A DNA stretch of 18,762 bases from Larix sibirica (Eukaryota > Streptophyta > Pinopsida > Pinales > Pinaceae). Each line of letters begins with the position of its first letter. Position 1 is the first letter of the stretch. The DNA lies in the NCBI GenBank assembly GCA_004151065.3, contig NWUY0300005921.1:16093-34854 (forward strand), given 5' to 3'. Made by a program: the position numbers and the translations under genes. Positions 1-8,886 of this stretch are shown here, piece after piece. Under the pieces are notes generated by a model, which ran no database searches, was not told where the DNA came from, and saw only the letters and a program-made list of their open reading frames with translations.

Positions 1-1600
1 TTCAACATATGTCAACATAAAATTACCACATCTGTAATATGCCCTCACAAATTCATCACAACTTTCCATTTCTCAAAATTTGGAGGTTCTCCATCGCCAA
101 ACTTTGTAGTGCCAATCCAAGTTGTTTTGATATTGTATCTAGTATTCCCCAAAAGGAGTACGCTTGAGCTCATAACTAGAATCTATTAATATCACTCTCA
201 GGAAGTTGTGTCAAGGTAAGCTGAGTTTTATCGTCTTTCTCTAAAAGGGCAGAAGAGTCATAGTAAGCCTTGTAGGTCATGCTACTAGTGGATATGCATG
301 AGGAGTCAATAAAGGAAGTGGATGAGAGTAGTGACCCACTTGGAAGTGGATACGCTCATCTAATTTTTATTGTCTTTTTATAAAAGGGAAGAAAAGTCAT
401 AGTAAGCTTTGTATATAGTGCACTATTCTGCGGAACGGGTCACTATTGCAGTTGGTTTCCCAGGCAGTCCAATTGATGACCATTTGTGAGCATAGTAGTC
501 CATAATGGTGTTTTTCAGTTTGTGAGCATAACAGTCAGGATGGTCCCCCAATTGTCCCCATACGTAATGTCTACTAATACCCTGAACATTACATGTACTC
601 AAGACAAAGTACCCCTTTAGGGCTCGAAGAAATGTTGATAGGAGCTTTTAATATATCTGGAGCTTGAAGTTGTATTCACTATTAGTATGTTATGTCATTA
701 TGTCTCTAAGTCAAGTCAATGCCATGATGCCATTTTGGTAATTTTAATTAAATGTTGTATTTAGTTAGATAGACAAAGTTGAACAAACTACCCAAAAATT
801 CTTGTAAATTATATAAATAAATAATATGCTATTGTTCAACTAAAATGGAAACATGCCAAGAATGAAGAAAATGAGTTACGGAGGGCCAACTTTGAATTAA
901 AAGGGCTAGAATAGGGTTCAAAAGGAATTGAAGGCTATATGGAAGCCTTAAAGTAAGAGAACTTAGGGACGTCAAGATAAAAATTTAACAACTTGAGGTT
1001 GAGGTACATTTGTTCCCTGTTACTGCCTGTCATATTTACTCCATATTCTATATGCTTTGATCGCATGTGGTGGCCTTTACTGGATCATATCTTGCCAAAG
1101 GACCTCTAAGAGTTGTTAATGGCTCACTTAAGGATTGAGGATGGATCAATTTATCAAAATTCAACTCCAATTATCTACAGCAATGTTGTTGTTCACGATA
1201 AGGAGAGTAATGGTCCCCCCAAGAGAACATGAAAGTTCGTCCCAATGATCTACGAGGTTATGACAATCATGCCTTTGGAAATATAACAACCAAAACATCC
1301 TCAAAGCTAGGCTAGGGCTGTATGATCCCAATAAATTAAGGAGCTATTTGAGCTTTGGTTTACATGGTCAACTTTTGAAGGGCAACAAAAGAATCCTTAA
1401 AAAGCTTGACAGGTTATGTTTTTCGAAGAGAATGTGTCTTTATTAACTGTAGAGGAGCTTAGCCAATAAATATTCTGGAGAAATCCACATTCCCATATCT
1501 TCATCCTATATNGTTTAGTTATGCATTGCATTCACCTTTAAGAAGGGCTGCTTGAATTCATATGGACTTGGGGAAGGAAGTAGAGAACCCCTTGTTGTGT
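1..1600. other. AT-rich intergenic/repeat sequence without a recognisable gene
   Basis: No reading frame here matches a family I recognise, and the translated frames are interrupted often. The stretch is probably old repeat sequence. The only structure I can support is the direct repeat at 224-413 and two short copies of a TTTGTGAGCATA motif near 484 and 520. It may include the distal part of the LTR that starts at 2845, because I could not place that LTR's far end. Confidence 0.5.
224..413. repeat. Diverged direct repeat, two copies of about 52 bp, 138 bp apart
   Basis: Copy one covers about 224-275 and copy two about 362-413. Both contain a TCTTT.TAAAAGGG core, then GTCATAGTAAGC and TTTGTA- or CTTGTA-like ends. 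The sequence between them also has two related GTGGATA(T/C)GC blocks, near 290 and 346. This suggests an older duplication of a unit of about 138 bp. No function is visible. Confidence 0.55.
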
Positions 1601-1602
1601 TT

Positions 1603-2260
1603 CATGACCCCTATGTGGGTCAGGTGAAGGGAGAAGCCATGGAAAATGGTAGGCAAATTTCCTTGCAGAAGGGTAATGATGCATTGAGGGAGTTTAGGCA
1701 AGACTTCAGTTGGAAATTTGTCCAAGTTAGAGTACTCAGATGTGATATGGGATCACTCCAGTGTATAGATCTCTCCAAGATATATCCAACAATACCAGAC
1801 TTGTCCAATTTGGTTTAAGTATGAAGAATTTATCACCCTGGGAAGTTTGCAGGTGCAGGGGTATGTGGTCCCGACCTTCTACATCCGCAATGCAGATTGC
1901 GAATGGCGGAAGTCGAGGACCAAACTTTGGAGTGATGTGGTTAGACTTTTGACTTTCCGAATCTGCAATGCGGATTGCGGATTGCAGAAGTNGTTCATGG
2001 TCCCTCTGTGGGTCAGAGGAAGGGAAGGGCCATGACAGAGTAGTGTAAGAGCTCCTTACAGGGAGGAAAAGAGGCATTGATAAGGCTTGCGACCACATTT
2101 TGGGTTGGAAGGAGGATAGGATCAGAGTTCTTATATGAGGATAAATATCATGCCATTGCATAGAGCTTGTCGAGATATTTCCAACGGTACTATATTTTCC
2201 CAAAATGGACTTAGGATGATGAAGTTATGGGCCTAAGAAATTGTGCAGTTGGGCTCCCGA
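1603..2260. repeat. Diverged tandem duplication, unit about 386-393 bp
   Basis: The block starting CATGACCCCTATGTGGGTCAG at 1603 is echoed at 1996 by CATGGTCCCTCTGTGGGTCAG, an offset of 393. At the other end, CCCGACCTTCTACATCCGCA at 1870 matches CCCGACTTTCTGAATCCGCA at 2256, an offset of 386. Between these anchors the two copies stay collinear, with shared GGCATTGA/TGCATTGA, GAGATATTTCCAAC/AGATATATCCAAC and GATGAAG-like blocks. Divergence is high, so this is an old duplication within the proposed LTR. Confidence 0.7.
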
Positions 2261-2740
2261 CTTTCTGAATCCGCATTGTGGAAGTCGGAAGGGTGTTTTT
2301 CTCCATAGTTACGAGTTGGAGTTCCAACTTCCGAGTGCGGATTGCGGATTGCGGAAGTCAGAAGGGGGTTTGTTTCCTGGGTTACAAAATGAGCTTTTCC
2401 GATTTCCGACTTCCATAACTCAAGTTGCAGATTGCGAAAGTCAGAGGAGTAAAATATCCAGGACGACAATTGGGGGTTCTGACTTCCGAGTTGTGCATGT
2501 GGATTGCGGATTGCGGAATTCGGAGGTGAAGTTTCCGGAATGGTCAGGGTTTGAGGTTTCGATTTATGAGTTCCGCATGTGGATTGCGGATTTCAGAAGT
2601 CTGACGGGTAATTTCTGAGGCTGTGAATTTGAATTTTGGCTCCCAACTTCCGCATTGCGGAATTCAGGAGTGCTATTTCTTCGAAAAGGTATATTTGGCA
2701 ATCCGATTTCTGAGTTCTGCGTGCGGATTGCGGATCGAAG
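1872..2740. repeat. Array of palindromic subrepeats with core TTCCGCA...GGATTGCGGAAGTC
   Basis: At least nine related blocks start near 1872, 1951, 2256, 2324, 2399, 2479, 2568, 2645 and 2699. Seven of them are spaced about 55-90 bp apart, and the first two belong to the upstream copy of the ~390 bp duplication. Each combines a (A/G)CTTCCG-like left arm with one or two GGATTGCGGA units and a GGAAGTC-type right arm. The block near 2650 has a perfect inverted repeat, TTCCGCA-T-TGCGGAA. The array is richer in CpG than the surrounding sequence. Such subrepeats in an LTR may serve as enhancers or reflect slippage; which applies is not visible here. Confidence 0.8.
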
Positions 2741-2860
2741 GCCATTGGGGATGCGTGTTAAATAAAGGAGAATTGTGGAGACAAAAATGTATCAGGTTGT
2801 CTCCCACCGCCTCTGAAGGGCCCCAAAGGGACCGGGGACGTGACACTGCTGCTATTATAT

Positions 2861-2889
2861 TCTTCTTCTTCCTTCTCTCTTCTCTTCTG
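2861..2889 (-). other. Polypurine tract candidate (minus strand)
   Basis: A run of 29 bases is pure pyrimidine on the plus strand apart from one G, so it is almost pure purine on the minus strand. It lies just before the TGTCACGTCCCC LTR start at 2845. In LTR elements this is where plus-strand DNA synthesis is primed. The 15 nt gap to the LTR is larger than usual, so the true primer may have decayed. Confidence 0.45.
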
Positions 2890-3085
2890 CTACTTTTTAT
2901 TCTTTCTTTCTGTTTGCCTTATGCTTCCTTATATACTTGCAGGTGCGGGTCCAAAACCATTTTGGCCATTAAGGGATTCCACAAATCTTGCTCTGTTACC
3001 CTACGTTCCCTTCCACCTTTTACAATCCTTTCCATAAATGAAGTAGCAAACAGACCCAAGCCACAAGTGTTGACTAGCCCTTGAG

Positions 3086-6000
3086 TCAGCTTTGTTGCGT
3101 TCCTGATCCTCCTTGTGCATCATTTGTTATAGATTCTTCAAACGAAGGAGCCAACTTTGGTATTTCTGTGAATGCATGCTTTGTAAGGTTGTATAATACT
3201 TCCAACTTATTCTTCCATTTACCAAACAAAATGTTGGTGCTAGCCAAAAAGTTTTGAGCTTTCTCTATATGTGGGAGGGTGGGATTTTGCTGCTGGAATT
3301 GTTGAGTCTCTGTGCTGAAAAATTGGTCTAGGTGTTGTAGGTCGATGTATTTGACTTGGGATATAGAATTTAATTATTGTAGAGTCTTGTTATAGGCGCA
3401 GACTTTGTCATAGAGTGTAGCCATATCATTATCAAATTGATGTTCTTCTTTATACTTGTGGTCACGTTCAAGATGGTTGGATGTGAGCTGAGCTTCGTTG
3501 TTCAATTGCTCAACTGTTCCTTGCAAATCATCCACTCGTCGCTGCTTCTTTAGAGGATGTCGAACTAGTCATTAAGTGTCGCAAAGAGATCCTGACTTTG
3601 TTGCATTGTCTGATGTATCTAGTTGCAGATGTTTGTAACCTCTCTTCTAATTTCCAGTACTTGAGCCATCAATTGTATATGCTATGCATTTCCCTGATTC
3701 TAAATGTTGTGCACTTGTTGTTGTAGTGATACCCAATCTGTCTCAAGTTGTCATGAGGTAAGAAAGAGTTGGAAGCTTTCTTCAGGTGTGGCTATGGAAA
3801 TTTACTCTAGCACTGAGGGTAAGTACTGGCGTACTTGGGGCCACATTGTACTCATTTGATCGCAAAGGGATGCAATGGTGGCTTCCGTAGCTACTCTACC
3901 TTGTTGTTCATTTGCCTTAGCTACAAGGGAATCTTCCAATTGTATCCAAAATTCATCATAATCCTACTTGAGACTGGTATGTTCTATCTCGACCTACACT
4001 AGGTACCACTTTGCCTCTACTGCAGTGCTTTGAATCTATTCGAACAATTGCTGTGAAGGAAAGGTAGTATAATCTGAAATCACTGCACCTGGAGGTAAAT
4101 ATCACAATGGTTGGCTATTGGAAATGGATTGCGTTGAGTGGTCCGTTGGGTGTTTCTCTACTTCTGGGTGGATTGTTCTACTCTGGACAATATTATGTTG
4201 AGTTTCTTCAGAAATAAATGGGATGATGTTGATATGTGCTTGGAAAATATTATGAATCATTCTGCGATTATCTAGATTATGGAAAAATCGTACGAGCTAA
4301 TCTCTTAGAGAGACTTGTCCCACAACTCAAGGTGGTAGATGGGGTTCCTGCATATCTACTACCTATTGTTTGTCCTGTACTTCATTCATGGGTATATCCT
4401 CTAGTTGCAGAATTTCCTAAACGTATTTCGATTGTTGGGGTGAATTCGATTGTTTGGGTTCTAGGTCTCTAGGGGGTCGGTCTACTGATTGATCTGCTGC
4501 AACAATGGGCCATCGATGGTGGCTTCTTAATCAATTGATGAAACTTGGCCTTCATTAATCTCATGGGAAATTGGCTGTTGCTGTGGATATTTTTGGCTAA
4601 TTGGGACCCTTGGAACTGTGTGGATGGTTTCTGGTGGGTCATCAACGATGTCGATGATGGAAGGTTTCTCTATACTAGCCTAAAGTGACAATGAATTAAC
4701 TTCTATGGGAAGTGGGACCATCATGGGTTGGGGAGTGGAGAACATTTGGGCGGATTGGGGAAGAAATATGTAAGTAGGTATCAGGATGGTGAAGGTTGCG
4801 ATCAAAAGTGTTGCGGGAGATGAGTTGCTGATGTGAGCCTGATTTGGTCCACCCATGTCAGTAAATACATCTTTTAATAGATTTGCGGGGATCATGGCGA
4901 TATATAAAGGGATGCGAGTGATGGGGGAGGCAGATGGTGTGGGATTGCGGTTATAGTAGGTGGGGATGTGTCTTCTGAATATTATTCTGAGGGCACATCT
5001 ACTTTCCTTTTATGCTTAGCATGAATTAAAGAAGGGGGGAACATATAGGTAGTACCTTTGTCGTTGACACAATTTTTACTCCTGGCCATATATTGATCTC
5101 TTTGTGAAGCGCCTCGGGAAGCAATCATAATGACATAGTGCATTCCTTGAAGAATTCTGGGTCAACTTCTTGTATCCATATGAAACTGTTGTCACAATCG
5201 ATCCCGAACCACACTTTAGAAGTGTACTGTCGTAATAGGGTCTCTTGAGTCCAGTCCATTGCTACCTTCTTCAAATCTAGGTTACCATTCTCCAAAATCG
5301 TTATTGTTGAAGGTTGCATGATTAGTGTCGTGCTGGGTCTTCCATGAGGTGAAAGGTTGGGTGATACCTTGATGCAGAGTGATGTGCGACAAATTTATTC
5401 CTCGTGGTGGTCACTATTTCCATATTGCTAGTTCTATGAGCAAGCAGCCAAAGATAAGATTACCTCCTGAATTCTGTGCATCTGTGCATGACCGAAAAAG
5501 CTCATCCATAAGAAATTTACACCAATTTAGTTGAACACCTTGAAAGCAGAACTCTGCAATAGAAATGGTGTCCAGGGTGAATTCCCCTTTCGTATTCTTT
5601 CTCATGCCGAACTGGCCATAATATTGCATGCAACCTTCGTCAGTGGATGGTTTATATTGATAATTATGGTTCCTTTTCCTCCACACTTGGTGTTGTATTT
5701 GTCATACATGCTCGACTCTGAGTGGTTTCTTCCTCATTTGTGGTCACCATGAAAGGCTATGGCCGTGTCTTCTCCTATCATTTATAGACATGTTAGTTTG
5801 TGTATGTCTTATACATGAATCAGATATTGTTGATAAAGCAAAAGGGAATAGCCATGCATACAGTTCATTAGGAACCTGGTACACTTTTGAACCTCTACTG
5901 TAGTGTCGTAAACGAGGAGATATTTTAAGCATAACAATGTTGAATTCCGTAATGGTATGAAATCAAGATTCTACTCTGATACAACTTCTCCATTCTAAGA

Positions 6001-6492
6001 AGGGACTAAATTCATGTATTCAGTGGCTTGCATGTTTGGGTACAAGTCTCCATCATAAAAATCAGTGTCCACGAGCTGTGTCTGTTCTACCTTCCCCTAT
6101 AAATCACCCAAAATTTCGATCCATGGATCAACAGGGTCAAGTTTTGATACTTCTTTATCCTTGTCCTATGCCCTATTAGATGTAGCTCATGTTGTTGGTA
6201 CCTTCCCCATTGTAGATGCTCGACACTGGTATACAAACTGGATGGTTGGTCTTTTGGATGCTCTAGGATCATTGCATACTGAGGATTCTAGTTTGACTGG
6301 TTTTCATTAATTCAATTCTTCACAATGGGAAATGTGATCGAAATAACCCTCCTTTAATAAGTAAATTAAGGATGTAGCATTAATGTTAGGGCACAGTGGA
6401 GGATCGACATGATTCTTTTCCTAAATTCATGAACAAAATGAAATTTCACATGCACGAGCTTCGATTTGGTTGATTTGGGAATTAATATCCAT
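3086..6492 (-). pseudogene. Broken post-integrase ORF of a Ty3/gypsy element, coiled-coil-like C-terminal part
   Basis: A discontinuous coding trace can be followed on the minus strand. It starts at an ATG at 6492 (MDINSQINQIEAR), 198 bp after the integrase stop, and ends at a TGA at 3088-3086. Stops and frameshifts break it many times. Readable pieces include LYPNMQATEYMNLVPS near 6010-6050, a 90-residue piece at 5414-5686 (GVQLNWCKFLMDELFRSCTD) and a 64-residue piece at 5125-5319 (WIQEVDPEFFKECTMS). A Gln/Asn/Glu-rich, coiled-coil-like stretch at about 3090-3560 contains VEQLNNEAQL and QFQQQNPTL. The middle piece reminds me of accessory or gag-like proteins of plant retroelements, but I cannot name a family. 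Its place between integrase and 3' LTR matches the extra ORF of Athila/Tat-type elements. That assignment is inference. Confidence 0.5.
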
Positions 6493-6689
6493 TTTAATGC
6501 TGAGAAGACAACTGTATTGATATGATGTGGTAATGGTGGCAAATGAATTGAACTGTGGATCCCCTTGACCACAATGGGTTGCATTAATTAATGAAAAATG
6601 AACAACTGAAACTGAAAAATTACAAGACTAAAAAATAAACTAACCCCTAATTTCCTCACTCCTAGTGCTAGAGGTGGCATGCTGCAGAA

Positions 6690-7555
6690 TCACTTAACAA
6701 AGATATAGGGATTCAGGCGTGCACTCTTCACCCAACCTGGCTAGAGAAAACCATCTAGTTTCACAAGATTAATAGCTCCTGAGTCTTTGGTTTCCGCAAC
6801 AATGAACAGTCCCAACCAGTGCATTTGTAACTTACCTGGATGCTTCATGAATTTTCTATCATAAAGTAGCACCTGGTCTCTTTTAGTAAAGTGTTTATGT
6901 TTGATGTGTCTGTCGTGCTAGGAATTTTGTAGCCCTTTTTCAACTATTGCATGATAATCGACTAGGAAGCGAGATTCTTAAAGTTCCATGAGTTCCGCAA
7001 GTCCTTCTGCAACTGAATCTTCCTCTTTCATATGAGTTGCGTGTGCAATGTAAATACTTGGAACTACAAACTCCATGGAAACTATTGCTTCCCTACCATA
7101 TACCAATGGGAATGGAATATTCCTGTGAAGCTTCTTAGTAGTGGTCTTGTATGCCCCATAATACATCCAAAATCCAATCGTTCCAATCATCCTAGTTTGC
7201 ACAACATATTTTTGTTAACCTTGTCTCCAAAATTTTATTGAAGGCTTTAATGGTGCCGTCAGCTTGGGGGTGATACAGACTGATTTTGTGGTGCTGTATT
7301 AATAATTCTAGTGTCAATTATTCAATAGTGGTGCTCAAAAAGTGCTTACCTTAGTCACTTGCAAGGCTTCTAGGACATCCAAACCCAATGATGATGTTTT
7401 CGTAGATGATTTGAGTTGATTTTTGCTCAGAGCAATCACAAACTAGTGCTACTTCGACCCATATTGTTAAGTATTTTTTGCGGTAATTATATAATGGGAT
7501 TTAAAATGCTTTCCTAGTGGGTTAATAGGTCCCACAAAATNAACCAATATTTTTA
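6690..7555 (-). pseudogene. Ty3/gypsy integrase, broken (C-terminal end of the pol polyprotein)
   Basis: Readable minus-strand blocks, in order: DFVGPINPLGKHF (start of the core domain), IYENIIIGFGCPRSL, SLYHPQADGTIKAFNK, FPLVYGREAIVSMEF, FTKRDQVLLYDRKF, HWLGLFIVAETKDSGA and PGWVKSARLNPY. The last block is followed by a TGA at 6692-6690. This order is that of a plant gypsy integrase core plus C-terminal domain. Several stops and at least two frameshifts break it. Of the catalytic DDE residues, the first Asp is not readable, the Asp of the 'SD' block is present but followed by a stop, and the Glu position reads Lys (GTIKAFNK). The upstream pol and gag regions are absent; the GC-rich block from 7599 abuts it. 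The integrase relic is certain; the lineage within gypsy is not. Confidence 0.9.
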
Positions 7556-7598
7556 GTTGATGTATTATGTTTAAAGTAATGATAATAATTTGGTAGCT

Positions 7599-7750
7599 AG
7601 GGTTTCCGGCGATGGCGATGGAGAATACCGTTCCTTGGGTTTCCGGCGATGGCAATTGACTGGCCATTGAGAGAGAAACGGAAATTGGGGGAGCTCTGGA
7701 AGTTAGGGTTTCCGGCGATGGCGATGGAAAAAACCGTTTCTAGGGTTTCC
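7599..7750 (+). repeat. Short direct repeats with core GGGTTTCCGGCGATGGC
   Basis: Copies start at 7599, 7636 and 7705, with a partial one at 7741 (TAGGGTTTCC). Copies one and three share a further GATGGA..A.ACCGTT.C tail and are nearly identical over about 36 bp. The irregular spacing (37 and 69 bp) argues against a simple microsatellite. Confidence 0.8.
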
Positions 7751-7930
7751 AAAAGTTTAGGTTTTGTGATACACTGTCGGCCACGGTCTTCCCCGTGTGG
7801 ACTCAGGAAAGTGCTGGCATATATGTAAGTTATTCTCCTTTTTAGGGTTAGCGAAAGTCTCGGGTTTAAGATACATCGCTGTTTGAGGTATTTTTCGTGT
7901 GGTCACATGAATTTGCTGGGATTATGACTG
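7743..7930 (+). repeat. Diverged tandem duplication, unit about 100 bp
   Basis: AGGGTTTCCAAAAGTTTAGG at 7743 and AGGGTTAGCGAAAGTCTCGG at 7843 start two collinear copies. They share GATACA(C)TCG/GATACATCG, then (C)CGTGTGG and a downstream GCTGG(C/G)ATA/GCTGGGATTATG block. Identity is moderate. Confidence 0.55.
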
Positions 7931-8044
7931 GATGGCGCTGACACATTTCCTTGTTATTACCCAAAATACCTGGTTTTTATCCGGTGTTGTATGCTCTGGG
8001 GGTTCTGTGGACTACGAATAAACAAATCTACTGTGCTAACCTAT

Positions 8045-8542
8045 TCTAGACTTGTATTTTGCCTCGGGATAGTGACGGACTCTGCTGTGGGTATAATATT
8101 CTTTCCTGGCCGAACCGTGGGTTGCCGTTTCTACGTATCTTGGCATACGGGTTGTAATTCCCGGGGTAGAACACTAAAAACACACAGTTTTATTTGAGCA
8201 GGGACAACATTTCTGGTTGACAGCTCCTGCAGGCATTGTTTTTTTCTGCCGTGTTTGGAAACTGGGTTTTCTTGCCTATTATCTCGGTACTGCCTGTTGA
8301 TACCCTGATCTAGATTTGTGATCTGCCTCGGGATTGTGACGGTTTTTGCTGTGGGTATTTTTTCCCTTCCTGGACGCATTGTGGGCTGTCGTTTATACGT
8401 TTTCTTGGAACGTTTAAGTCCTGGCATTACGGGTTGTGTTCCCCGGGGTGGACCACATCAACACACAGTTTTATTAGATCTAGGACAGCATTCCTGTCAG
8501 GATATTGCATTCTCTGCCGCGTTTGTAACTGGGTTTCTTGCC
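8045..8542 (+). repeat. Tandem duplication, two copies of about 235 bp, period about 267 bp
   Basis: Copy one (about 8045-8276) and copy two (about 8312-8542) share a long series of blocks in the same order: TGCCTCGGGAT(A/T)GTGACGG, GCTGTGGGTAT, GTGGG(T/C)TG(C/T)CGTTT, TACGGGTTGT, CCCGGGGT(A/G)GA, ACACACAGTTTTATT, TTCTGCCG/CTCTGCCGCGTTTG and AACTGGGTTT(T)CTTGCC. These leave little doubt about common origin. The short frames within are repeat-encoded, not genes. Confidence 0.85.
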
Positions 8543-8559
8543 AAACCCTCGGAATTGCT

Positions 8560-8886
8560 ATGGACGGGCCGGATCTCAACGTGTCAGCTGGAAACAACTT
8601 GAACGCTTCAGATTACATGATTGAAGAGGCTGGGCTGTTCAGATCCGACTCCTTTTTCAGAAATCAGCTACGTGGAAAACGGGCCCTAAATCCCGGGGGA
8701 CGACAGGTGGCTCACAAAGGCAAAACACATAAGGGACACCTGGGCATGGGNAATAAAAAAAATGATCTTTTTACAAAGAAAGCATCTTTTGGCATTTTTA
8801 CTAATGAAATAGGATACGCGCTAGTGTTGGGTAGATTGTTATGTTGCATTTGGAAAACTAGTGTAGGCTTCAACATGCATCCATAA
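8560..8886 (+). CDS. Unidentified short ORF after the repeat leader (possible ORF1 start, truncated)
   Basis: The ATG at 8560 follows the second long repeat copy and starts MDGPDLNVSAGNNLNASDYM. A basic segment, FFRNQLRGKRALNPGG, comes next, then QVAHKGKTHKGHLGM. After an N at 8751 the frame enters an A-rich stretch and continues to a stop after 8886. The last ~45 codons probably read through unrelated AT-rich sequence, so the real remnant is about 64 residues. The frame is also open upstream to 8434 through the repeat, but the composition change and the ATG favour 8560. I do not recognise the family; the start of a LINE ORF1 is a guess from position. Confidence 0.35.
   Translation: MDGPDLNVSAGNNLNASDYMIEEAGLFRSDSFFRNQLRGKRALNPGGRQVAHKGKTHKGHLGMXNKKNDLFTKKASFGIFTNEIGYALVLGRLLCCIWKTSVGFNMHP

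Larger units (their letters stand above)
1603..2845 (-). mobile_element. Probable 3' LTR (at least part) of a Ty3/gypsy element, minus strand
   Basis: Read on the minus strand, a purine tract (2861-2889) is followed 15 nt later by TGTCACGTCCCC starting at 2845. A TGT start after a purine tract fits an LTR start. The broken integrase and the post-integrase ORF lie upstream in the same orientation, so this would be the 3' LTR of that element. The far end was not located: 1603 is only the left edge of the internal duplication, and the LTR may extend further left. The stretch holds the palindromic array and the ~390 bp duplication, so it would be a long, internally repetitive LTR. Without the matching 5' LTR the call stays provisional. 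Confidence 0.45.
7599..8760 (+). mobile_element. GC-richer block with nested tandem repeats, possible 5' end of a LINE-type element
   Basis: The block starts abruptly after AT-rich gypsy sequence with AGGGTTTCCGGCGATGGCGA and is clearly richer in G and C than its neighbours. It contains three sets of tandem duplications (separate entries), then an ATG-started ORF at 8560 that stays open. It ends near an A-rich stretch at 8752-8764, after which AT-rich copia sequence follows. A leader made of repeated monomers ahead of a first ORF resembles the promoter-bearing 5' UTR of L1-type LINEs. I see no reverse transcriptase attached, so another element type is possible. Confidence 0.4.

Noticed and set aside
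1736-2618. Open frames of 62-155 codons on both strands across the palindromic array
   Set aside because: The frames exist because the repeat lacks stops and is near-symmetrical on both strands. They encode repeat sequence only and resemble no family.
2920-2940. Minus-strand GTATATAAGGAAG, a TATA-like site
   Set aside because: It lies between the end of the accessory ORF and the purine tract, outside the proposed LTR, with no gene placed to use it.
5974-5990. CTCTGATACAACT, a primer-binding-site look-alike for a minus-strand LTR element
   Set aside because: On the minus strand this falls inside the post-integrase coding trace (NGEVVSE), which continues on both sides. No TG-started LTR end adjoins it.
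7838-7850. TTTTTAGGGTTAG, resembling the plant telomere unit
   Set aside because: It is a single unit with no tandem array. The AGGGTTT motifs nearby belong to the local repeats.
8131-8602. Frames of 94-98 codons across the ~267 bp tandem copies
   Set aside because: The two repeat copies do not conserve a common reading frame, so the frames are incidental.
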